DNA from: Shewanella sp.
GTDB lineage: Bacteria; Pseudomonadota; Gammaproteobacteria; Enterobacterales; Shewanellaceae
DNA: 6,747 bases
Direction of reading: 5' to 3'
Assembly (NCBI GenBank): GCA_004195335.1
Contig: SDWK01000833.1
Span: 1-6,747 of the forward strand
In this document: positions 1 to 5,022 of the stretch, in pieces
Position numbering within the stretch: the stretch's first letter is position 1
Layout of the letters: each line of letters opens with the position of its first letter
The notes under the pieces: generated by a model
What the model saw: the letters and a program-made list of their open reading frames with translations, nothing else
What the model was told of the DNA's origin: nothing
Database searches by the model: none
Program-made: the position numbers and the translations under genes

Positions 1-154
1 CCACATCTCCACAGCTTCCACATCTCCACAGCTTCCACATCTCCACAGCTTCCATATCTCCACAGCTTCCACATCTCCACAGCTTCCACATCTCCACAGC
101 TTCCACATCTCCACAGCTTTCACATCTCCACAGCTTTCATATTTCCATAGGCTT
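1..154. repeat. 17-bp tandem repeat (minisatellite), at least 8 copies plus a decayed ninth
   Basis: The unit CCACATCTCCACAGCTT repeats head to tail from position 1, with no spacer. Copies start at 1, 18, 35, 52, 69, 86, 103 and 120. Copies 1-3 and 5-7 are identical, copy 4 has one change (C4 to T) and copy 8 has one change (C1 to T). A ninth, degenerate copy (137-154) has four C-to-T changes and one inserted G. The array touches the window edge, so its true length is unknown. The unit contains no stop codon on either strand, so the array is open in all frames and could be the tail of an upstream reading frame, though nothing seen here shows that. It ends about 60 bp before the opine dehydrogenase start. 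The near-identity of the copies suggests recent expansion or homogenisation by slippage. Confidence 0.97.
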
Positions 155-214
155 ATATTTTCAAGGGGCTTAAGACAAATAACATCTTGAATAAAAAAGA
201 AATAAAGGAAAAAA

Positions 215-1408
215 ATGAAAATTACCATAATTGGAGCAGGCAACGCTGGTTCTGCTTGTGCGTTTATGGCTGCCGAGGCAGGACATAAAGTAAGACTATT
301 AAAAACTTCGAACCGTATTACTCATGATGACCATTTTGAAGCGATGGTAAAAAATGGGGGAATATATTGTATCGACAACACAAAAAAAGGGCATTTTACA
401 GATAGTGCAGATGATGCAGAAAAAACCTTTCAACCATTAGAAATGATTACGCGAGACCCTAAAGAAGCGATCGAGGGTACCGATGTAATCATGATTTTTA
501 TTCAAACCACTTACCATCCGGCCCTAGCTGAAAGAATCGCAAAACATTTCACTGATGATCAATTGGTTATCTTAATTCCAGGGTATGCAGGCAGCATCTT
601 CTATAGTAAATATTGCGATAATAACCCCATCTTTGCAGAGGGGGAATCTACCCCTAATGACGCAAGAGTCGTTGTACCCGGCACGGTGAAAGTTTTATTT
701 AAAAATGCCAGAAATTCGCTGTCATTTTTCCCCGCCACCAGAACAGCAGAAGGAATGGCCATCGCATCCCGCTTGTTCCCTGCCTACAACATTGAAAAGA
801 GCAAAGTTCGAAAAAACATATTCGAATCGGCACTACATAATCCCAATATCATTGTTCACACCATTGGCCAGTATGTCATGTATCCGATGCTTGAGTATTG
901 TGCAAAGCATCACCCAGATGAAGTGCCATATATGTACAGGGATGCGCTTTCAACTGACATGGCATGGCTAATGATAGATAAATTAGACGCTGAGAAAATG
1001 GCCGTGTTAAGTGCCCTAGGATGTGAACCCATTCCCTATCTAGAAGCATGTTTATTTAGAAATGAAGAAGATCTTAACCAAGATCCTAGAGAAGTTTTTG
1101 AAAGCTATAAAATATCATCACCTCCTGGTCCTTATAGTTTCGATAATCGATACGTCACTGAAGATGTTCCTATGGGACTGGTTTTATTATCATCATTAGG
1201 TGACAAGTTAGGCATTAAAATGCCTGAATGTAATCGTTTAATCGCGATGTGTGGCGGTATTTTAGAAAGAGATTTTTATGCAGAAGGCAGAACGTTAGCT
1301 TCGTTAGGCTTAGATGAACTAACAAGGGAGGAGTTACTGCATTTTGTAGAAATAAAAAAAGTCGAGAACGAAAGTTTTAGCCAATCTTGCGTGAGTACAG
1401 AGCATTAA
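215..1408 (+). CDS. NAD(P)-dependent opine dehydrogenase, octopine/nopaline dehydrogenase family
   Basis: This cytoplasmic enzyme of 397 residues belongs to the family that reductively condenses the amino group of an amino acid with a 2-oxo acid to give an N-carboxyalkyl amino acid (opine), or runs the reverse oxidation. The N-terminal Rossmann domain starts at once with MKITIIGAGNAGSA, the dinucleotide-binding glycine loop at residues 7-13. The C-terminal helical domain (about 195-385) carries H208-N-P-N and the segment RYVTEDVP (312-319). H208, R312 and D317 match in order, and R and D in spacing, the catalytic His/Arg/Asp described for Arthrobacter CENDH (from memory: H202, R292, D297). 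AAAGGA at 204-209 supports the ATG start. The length is normal for the family. The gene looks monocistronic: a tandem repeat lies upstream and a convergent regulator downstream. No nicotianamine-synthase-like or transporter gene adjoins it, so an opine metallophore role is not supported. The substrate is unknown. Confidence 0.88.
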   Translation: MKITIIGAGNAGSACAFMAAEAGHKVRLLKTSNRITHDDHFEAMVKNGGIYCIDNTKKGHFTDSADDAEKTFQPLEMITRDPKEAIEGTDVIMIFIQTTYHPALAERIAKHFTDDQLVILIPGYAGSIFYSKYCDNNPIFAEGESTPNDARVVVPGTVKVLFKNARNSLSFFPATRTAEGMAIASRLFPAYNIEKSKVRKNIFESALHNPNIIVHTIGQYVMYPMLEYCAKHHPDEVPYMYRDALSTDMAWLMIDKLDAEKMAVLSALGCEPIPYLEACLFRNEEDLNQDPREVFESYKISSPPGPYSFDNRYVTEDVPMGLVLLSSLGDKLGIKMPECNRLIAMCGGILERDFYAEGRTLASLGLDELTREELLHFVEIKKVENESFSQSCVSTEH

Positions 1409-1435
1409 ATTTTAAGCTTTGAAGGCAGTTTTGTA

Positions 1436-1466
1436 TCCTGCATTTGAATGAATGAAAAATGCAGGG
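1436..1466. terminator. 9-bp inverted repeat after the opine dehydrogenase, possible terminator
   Basis: CCTGCATTT (1437-1445) and AAATGCAGG (1457-1465) form a perfect 9-bp stem with an 11-nt loop, extendable by one G-U pair. It begins 28 bp after the opine dehydrogenase stop, a usual place for a transcript end. No uninterrupted U-tract follows on the plus strand; there is only a TTTT about 12 nt further on. An intrinsic terminator is therefore plausible but not canonical. It could also be a 3'-end stabilising stem. Confidence 0.4.
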
Positions 1467-1495
1467 GCAGAATAGACTTTTGTGGCTCAAAACCC

Positions 1496-1530
1496 GGCAG
1501 CTTACAGCTATCTCCCCGTTGTAAGCTGCT
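1496..1530. terminator. 10-bp inverted repeat between convergent genes, possible terminator for the LysR gene
   Basis: GCAGCTTACA (1497-1506) and TGTAAGCTGC (1520-1529) form a perfect 10-bp stem with a 13-nt loop. G-U pairs can extend it at both ends. Read on the minus strand, the stem is followed by CGGGTTTTG, a short T-run, so it suits the 3' end of the LysR transcript that stops at 1619. It lies about 90 bp beyond that stop. On the plus strand no T-run follows. A further 6-bp inverted repeat, GTCAGA/TCTGAC (1551-1571), lies between it and the LysR gene. Confidence 0.4.
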
Positions 1531-1618
1531 CTATGCTTAGTAGAAAATAGGTCAGAAAAAATAACTCTGACGGCCCTCCGAAAACTCAGAAGTATGCCGA
1601 CCAAAAGCCAGAATTCAT

Positions 1619-2557
1619 CTACCCCTTGGCTTGGGGGATATTCAGCTCACCTTCAAATTTCTCGAACAAAAAGTCTAAAAACAATCTAATCCTTTTCGGT
1701 TGATACTGCCGACTCATATAAACCACATTAAGGTTGGTACTCGACATTGATGTTGCTGTATCAAAATTTTTCATATACCCATTCAACACAGTGACTAAAC
1801 GCCGCTCATTAATATCCGCTTGGACATCTAATAGTGATTTAAGCGCAATACCCGCCCCCTCTAACGCCCAACACCGTATGACTTCACCGTCATCAGAAAA
1901 TCGCTTAGGAATAACCGTTACCGATTTACGTTGTTCATTGAGTTGAAAGTGCCAGGTTTTAAGCTCTTCATGACTGCGAAGCATTGCCAAGCAATCATGC
2001 CCGGCAAGATCTTGGGGGGTTAGCGGCGTGCCTTTTTTAGCTAAGTATTCAGGCGAGGCACACAATACACGACGACTGGACGCTAATCGTCGTAAAATAA
2101 GATTACTATCAGCCAGTTCGCCATAACGAATAACGATATCAATACCTGATTCTGCAATATTTGAGAGATGATCATTTAAATAAAGATAGGGAGTTACCTC
2201 AGGATAGCGCTCAACAAACTCAGAGAGTATCGGCAAAATATACTGCTTACCGACATCTTTAGGGGCTGATATTTTCAAGCTGCCCTTAACCTCTTTCACT
2301 CCGTTATGCAGCAGGTTTTCAGTTTCTCTAACACTGCCTAATATCTCCAAACAGGCTTTATGGTAGAGCGCGCCAGACTCGGTAAGCGAGATATGCCGGG
2401 TACTGCGATTTAGTAGCTTTATGCCATATCTTTCTTCTAACGCTTGCAGCCGCGCGGTCATGGTCGCAGGAGATAAACCTAACTCTCGCCCCGCAGCCGC
2501 TAAGCCTTGATGCTTAACGATACCGACAAACATCTCCATATCTGAAAATTTATCCAT
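1619..2557 (-). CDS. LysR-family transcriptional regulator (CrgA-like effector domain)
   Basis: This 312-residue regulator has the full LysR architecture: a winged helix-turn-helix at residues 1-60 (recognition region about 19-38, LAAAGRELGLSPATMTARLQ, then the LLNRSTR wing), a linker helix (about 61-90), and a periplasmic-binding-protein-like effector domain from GSLKISAP (92-99) to about 300. The stretch LRRLASSRRVLCASPEYL (155-172) is typical of the large CrgA-like LysR branch. The frame can be extended to a TTG at 2581, but I chose the ATG at 2557. Family members start just before the 'F..MEMF' helix, and a strong Shine-Dalgarno, AAAGAGGGG, lies directly upstream and would be inside the longer protein. 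The gene is divergent from the SDR-MFS pair across a 147-bp gap, the classic LysR arrangement, so it probably controls that pair and itself. The inducer is unknown. Confidence 0.93.
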   Translation of the reverse strand: MDKFSDMEMFVGIVKHQGLAAAGRELGLSPATMTARLQALEERYGIKLLNRSTRHISLTESGALYHKACLEILGSVRETENLLHNGVKEVKGSLKISAPKDVGKQYILPILSEFVERYPEVTPYLYLNDHLSNIAESGIDIVIRYGELADSNLILRRLASSRRVLCASPEYLAKKGTPLTPQDLAGHDCLAMLRSHEELKTWHFQLNEQRKSVTVIPKRFSDDGEVIRCWALEGAGIALKSLLDVQADINERRLVTVLNGYMKNFDTATSMSSTNLNVVYMSRQYQPKRIRLFLDFLFEKFEGELNIPQAKG

Positions 2558-2560
2558 GAT

Positions 2561-2568
2561 CCCCTCTT
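2561..2568 (-). promoter_or_regulatory. Ribosome binding site that fixes the LysR start
   Basis: Read on the minus strand the sequence is AAGAGGGG, then ATC, then ATG. This purine-rich block supports initiation at the ATG at 2557. The alternative in-frame TTG at 2581 would place the block within the coding sequence. Confidence 0.75.
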
Positions 2569-2587
2569 TGTATGAATTCAAACATCA

Positions 2588-2610
2588 ATTATTCAGCTTA
2601 ACCGAATAAT
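2588..2610. promoter_or_regulatory. Candidate LysR operator in the divergent promoter region
   Basis: ATTATTC (2588-2594) and GAATAAT (2604-2610) are a perfect 7-bp inverted repeat with a 9-bp spacer. The symmetric pair T2593-N11-A2605 has the T-N11-A geometry of LysR-type binding sites. The site lies 30 bp upstream of the LysR start and about 95 bp upstream of the SDR start, suited to autoregulation and divergent activation. The right half extended, ACCGAATAA (2601-2609), recurs exactly at 2681-2689, just before the SDR ribosome binding site. That could be a second half-site. Binding is inferred from position and symmetry only. Confidence 0.5.
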
Positions 2611-2629
2611 CATTTCACATTTACCGCAA

Positions 2630-2657
2630 TTATCAAAAATAAATAAACAAATATACT
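2630..2657 (+). promoter_or_regulatory. Possible sigma-70 promoter for the SDR-MFS unit
   Basis: TTATCA (2630-2635, four of six matches to TTGACA) is followed after 16 bp by TATACT (2652-2657, five of six matches to TATAAT). Transcription would begin near 2664, giving a leader of about 40 nt. The weak -35 and the operator candidate about 20 bp upstream of it fit an activator-dependent promoter. In AT-rich DNA such matches arise by chance, so confidence is modest. Confidence 0.4.
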
Positions 2658-2704
2658 GACATTCATCAAGTACAAATCGCACCGAATAACGCCAAAGGGT
2701 AAAA

Positions 2705-3376
2705 ATGATGAACCAAGATAAAACAACGTATGTGATCGTTGGAGGAACTTCGGGTATTGGAGCTGAACTGGCAAACCAGCTAACAACCGAACGTAACATT
2801 GTTCACAGCGCAAGCAGAAACACTGGCCTGAATATCAGTGATGAACAATCTGTCTATCGCTATTTCGAATCTATTGGTGCCTTTGACCACCTAGTGATCA
2901 CCGCAGGCTCTTATGCGCCTTCTGGCAAGGTAACTGATGTGGATATCATTGCAGCCAAAGAGGCTTTTGACACCAAATTCTGGGGTTCCATCAGCACCAT
3001 AAAACAGGCGGCCAGGTACCTAAAACCAGGCGGTTCAATCACGCTGACATCGGGGATGTTATCACGTAAGGTTACCGCAAATACCTACACAAAAACCGCG
3101 ATAAATGCAGCGCTTGAGGCCGTAACCAAAGTCCTCGCCAAAGAGTTAGCCCCAATTCGAGTCAACGCGGTAAGCCCCGGACTCACCCAAACGCCAGCCT
3201 ACCAAAATATGCCTCAAACTGACCGCGACAAGATGTATGCGCAAGCAAAAAATAACCTACCGGTAGGCAAGGTCGGTTCAGCAGCCGATATCGCGAAAGC
3301 GTACATCTTTGCCATCAATAATGACTTCATGACTGGCACCATCATAGACATCAATGGCGGCGCACTAGTGAGTTAA
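2705..3376 (+). CDS. Short-chain dehydrogenase/reductase-fold protein without the canonical YxxxK motif
   Basis: This 223-residue, single-domain cytoplasmic Rossmann protein is shorter than the usual 250 or so of classical SDRs. The cofactor loop is VGGTSGIG (12-19), with Val where TGxxxGIG has Thr. R38 after the second strand hints at NADP(H). TAG (66-68) takes the place of NNAG. The active-site strand LTS (114-116) keeps the catalytic Ser. The helix that should carry Tyr-x3-Lys reads ANTYTKTAINAALEAVTKVL: the nearest residues are Y128 and K130, only two apart. Counting back from KELAPIRVNAVSPG (146-159) puts K130 and N134 at the Tyr and Lys positions. Some SDR subfamilies, such as Lin1944-like proteins, are known to lack these residues. 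AAAGGG (2694-2699) precedes the tandem ATG ATG start; either Met is possible. The MFS gene follows 85 bp later, probably co-transcribed. A reductase acting on the pump's substrate is a guess. Confidence 0.85.
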   Translation: MMNQDKTTYVIVGGTSGIGAELANQLTTERNIVHSASRNTGLNISDEQSVYRYFESIGAFDHLVITAGSYAPSGKVTDVDIIAAKEAFDTKFWGSISTIKQAARYLKPGGSITLTSGMLSRKVTANTYTKTAINAALEAVTKVLAKELAPIRVNAVSPGLTQTPAYQNMPQTDRDKMYAQAKNNLPVGKVGSAADIAKAYIFAINNDFMTGTIIDINGGALVS

Positions 3377-3397
3377 GCCGGCTCCCCCCTTAACTCA
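3369..3397. other. 9-bp inverted repeat overlapping the SDR stop codon
   Basis: TGAGTTAAG (3369-3377) and CTTAACTCA (3389-3397) pair perfectly around an 11-nt C-rich loop. The SDR stop codon TAA (3374-3376) lies inside the left arm. No T-run follows on the plus strand, so it is unlikely to be a full terminator. It could lower or stabilise message between the SDR and MFS genes. Confidence 0.5.
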
Positions 3398-3417
3398 AGC
3401 ATCGCTATGCATTGAAA

Positions 3418-3439
3418 ACAGCAGCCTTGTTACTGCTGT
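3418..3439. other. 7-bp hairpin in the SDR-MFS spacer
   Basis: ACAGCAG (3418-3424) and CTGCTGT (3433-3439) form a perfect 7-bp stem with an 8-nt loop, ending 22 bp before the MFS start and about 9 bp before its ribosome binding site. No U-tract follows. It may be an RNA processing or mRNA-stability element in a bicistronic transcript. Function is inferred from position only. Confidence 0.45.
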
Positions 3440-3461
3440 ACCGAAATAAAGTGAGAATATT

Positions 3462-4634
3462 ATGAAAACAGAAAAAATGCCGCTTCAGGTATGGATTTTA
3501 ACGCTTGCTGCATTTGCTATTGGCACCGCAGAATTTGTGATTGCAGGCATTCTTCCTCAAATAGCGACCTCCCTGTCCATTTCAGAAGGTCAGGCCGGAT
3601 ACTTAATTAGCGCCTATGCACTGGCCATTGTTATTGGTGGCCCAATACTGACTATTTACCTGGCTCGATTTAACAAAAAAGCGGTACTGATAGGCTTAAT
3701 GGTACTGTTTATTATTGGTAATATAATGTCGGCGCTGGCTCCAAACTACAATTTACTATTCATTAGCCGTGTTATTACTGGTCTTGTACAAGGTCCTTTC
3801 TATGGCATTGGCGCTGTCGTTGCGACCAACTTAGTATCACAGAAAATGGCCGGGCGCGCTGTAGGTCAGATGTTCGCTGGTCTGACTCTTGCTAATGTAC
3901 TTGGTGTTCCTGCGGGTACTTGGATTGGTTTGCAGTTTGGTTGGCATACCACATTTTTAACCGTTGCAGCCTTTGGCATTATCGCAATGTTGTTCATTCT
4001 TGTAGCGGTCAAAACGACTGGTCACGGTGAAGCTAAGAATATTAAAACTCAGCTAATGGCATTCAAAAACCCAATGCTATTAATGAGCTTGGCTATTACC
4101 GTATTTGCCTGGTCTGGTTTCATGACACTGTATGGTTACCTGGCACCGATTGCGATGCACATTACTGGCTTTGTTGAACACGATGTCACTTGGATCTTAG
4201 TCATCGTAGGTTTAGGACTTATTATCGGCAATACGCTTGGCGGGCGTTCTTCAGATAAAAACCTACAAAAATCTTCAATGTTTTGGGCTGTCGCAATGAT
4301 TGTTTCACTTGTTGTCGTTGGCTTAGTCATTGATAGCAAGATCTTGTTTGTAATCGCTGCTTTCGTATTTGGTATTGCATCATTTGCAAATGTACCCGCT
4401 ATGCAACTTCGTGTGATGAATCATGGTGGTGAAGGTCAGGAACTCGCAGCAACCGCTAATATATCAGCCTTTAATCTGGCGAACGCCTTTGGTGGATTCC
4501 TTGGTGGAATGATAATAGATAGCCGCTTAGGCGCTGGCATGATCCCTTACGCCGCAATAATCATTCCCTTAATTGGTTTATTGTTTATCTACTCAACTAA
4601 TAAGCGTGAACGACTGCAGCAAGCCGTAAAATAA
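3462..4634 (+). CDS. MFS transporter, DHA1 family, AraJ/YdhP-like efflux permease
   Basis: This 390-residue inner-membrane protein probably exports a small molecule or drug by proton antiport. Twelve hydrophobic segments can be counted (roughly 10-32, 46-68, 74-94, 98-122, 134-158, 164-186, then 204-230, 243-262, 272-290, 293-315, 330-352, 360-378), with a central loop near 187-203. The start resembles E. coli YdhP and AraJ (FAIGTAEFVIAGILPQIA, 18-35). Motif B is clear in helix 4 (R103 to QG at 110-111). The motif C region in helix 5 reads ANVLGVPAGTWIG (144-156), as in drug:proton antiporters. Motif A between helices 2 and 3 (YLARFNKKAVL, 66-76) lacks the usual Gly and Asp, whereas the second-half copy LGGRSSDK (259-266) keeps an Asp. 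AAGTGAG (3449-3455) precedes the ATG. It sits downstream of the SDR gene and is probably under the divergent LysR regulator. Specificity cannot be assigned; chloramphenicol or sugar efflux names would be guesses. Confidence 0.9.
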   Translation: MKTEKMPLQVWILTLAAFAIGTAEFVIAGILPQIATSLSISEGQAGYLISAYALAIVIGGPILTIYLARFNKKAVLIGLMVLFIIGNIMSALAPNYNLLFISRVITGLVQGPFYGIGAVVATNLVSQKMAGRAVGQMFAGLTLANVLGVPAGTWIGLQFGWHTTFLTVAAFGIIAMLFILVAVKTTGHGEAKNIKTQLMAFKNPMLLMSLAITVFAWSGFMTLYGYLAPIAMHITGFVEHDVTWILVIVGLGLIIGNTLGGRSSDKNLQKSSMFWAVAMIVSLVVVGLVIDSKILFVIAAFVFGIASFANVPAMQLRVMNHGGEGQELAATANISAFNLANAFGGFLGGMIIDSRLGAGMIPYAAIIIPLIGLLFIYSTNKRERLQQAVK

Positions 4635-4680
4635 TCACACTTTATATCTGAACTGCTCAGGTAATATCAGTCCCACAACT

Positions 4681-4725
4681 AAGTCCTATGAATCATTCAT
4701 AGGACTTATTCATATGAATGATTCA
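4681..4725. terminator. Nested palindromes after the MFS gene, probable transcription terminator
   Basis: AAGTCCTATGAAT (4681-4693) and ATTCATAGGACTT (4695-4707) are perfect 13-bp arms around a single central C. The real hairpin would open a few bases at the tip. It is followed at once by the 12-bp palindrome ATTCATATGAAT (4708-4719). In addition TGAATCATTCATA (4689-4701) pairs perfectly with TATGAATGATTCA (4713-4725), so a second 13-bp hairpin competes with the first. The structure begins 46 bp past the MFS stop, fitting a transcript end, but there is no U-tract on either strand. It may act as a bidirectional or factor-assisted terminator, or a 3'-end stabiliser. Confidence 0.55.
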
Positions 4726-4809
4726 AAGAAATGAGCATCGACAAAGACAAGCGACTGAGACTTCTAGGGGAAGGGGAAAGAGCAAAGCCATCCCATTATA
4801 ACAAGCTCG

Positions 4810-4839
4810 CTTTATACTCCTTTATACCCCTTTGTACTA
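4810..4839. repeat. Three tandem 10-bp units, imperfect
   Basis: CTTTATACTC, CTTTATACCC and CTTTGTACTA follow each other directly, sharing the pattern CTTTRTACYM. This is a minor repeat of unknown meaning. The 10-bp period is close to one helical turn, so the copies would lie on the same face of the DNA. Confidence 0.6.
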
Positions 4840-4976
4840 AGTTGAAGCTAGCCAACAGTGATGCCTGTCCACGAGATCCCTCAATGATCAACGCCATTCG
4901 TTAATACATCGCCCACCTTGTAACTCAAATGTTAAAAACCGCTAGCAGTTTCATCATAAAACGCTTATATTTTAGC

Positions 4977-5000
4977 TTGTTATTTAAGTTTGTTATTTAA
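4977..5000. repeat. Direct repeat TTGTTATTTAA, two copies, 13-bp period
   Basis: TTGTTATTTAA occurs exactly at 4977-4987 and 4990-5000, ending 22 bp before the start of the mechanosensitive channel gene. It could be a binding site in the 5' leader or promoter, or simply AT-rich duplication. Confidence 0.6.
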
Positions 5001-5022
5001 ATTTATGTCTATGGATTAACTT

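Larger units (their letters stand above)
4726..5022. other. Intergenic stretch with no convincing gene, upstream of the MscS-type gene
   Basis: Nothing here is recognised as a gene. One open frame of 57 codons runs from an ATG at 4731 to a TAA at 4902-4904, but it has no Shine-Dalgarno, no recognisable domain and low complexity, so I do not call it. A purine-rich run (4766-4788) and two short direct repeats (listed separately) are present. The last 60 bp are very AT-rich. TATATT at 4966-4971 could be a -10 element for the channel gene, but no good -35 lies 16-18 bp upstream of it. Confidence 0.6.

Noticed and set aside
1..154. CRISPR array
   Set aside because: Units are 17 bp and contiguous with no unique spacers, so this is a simple tandem repeat.
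705..971. 88-codon plus-strand frame inside the opine dehydrogenase
   Set aside because: It overlaps conserved catalytic coding sequence in another frame and its product resembles no known protein.
1377..1604. 75-codon minus-strand frame in the convergent spacer
   Set aside because: It runs through the inverted repeats and the opine dehydrogenase 3' end, with no domain and no good start signal.
2558..2581. TTG-initiated N-terminal extension of the LysR regulator
   Set aside because: The strong ribosome binding site lies within this extension and the family's N-terminus begins at the ATG at 2557.
2593..2813. Two overlapping minus-strand frames of 67-68 codons across the SDR promoter and 5' end
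   Set aside because: They are antisense to the clear SDR start and cross the regulator's promoter region; no support as proteins.
215..4634. Opine-metallophore biosynthesis and export locus formed by the opine dehydrogenase and the MFS gene
   Set aside because: No nicotianamine-synthase-like gene is present, the dehydrogenase is separated from the MFS gene by an opposing regulator, and the MFS gene pairs more naturally with the SDR and LysR genes.
4731..4904. 57-codon open frame starting ATGAGCATCGAC
   Set aside because: No Shine-Dalgarno, no recognisable domain, and it sits in a repeat-containing gap; an open frame of this length is expected by chance.
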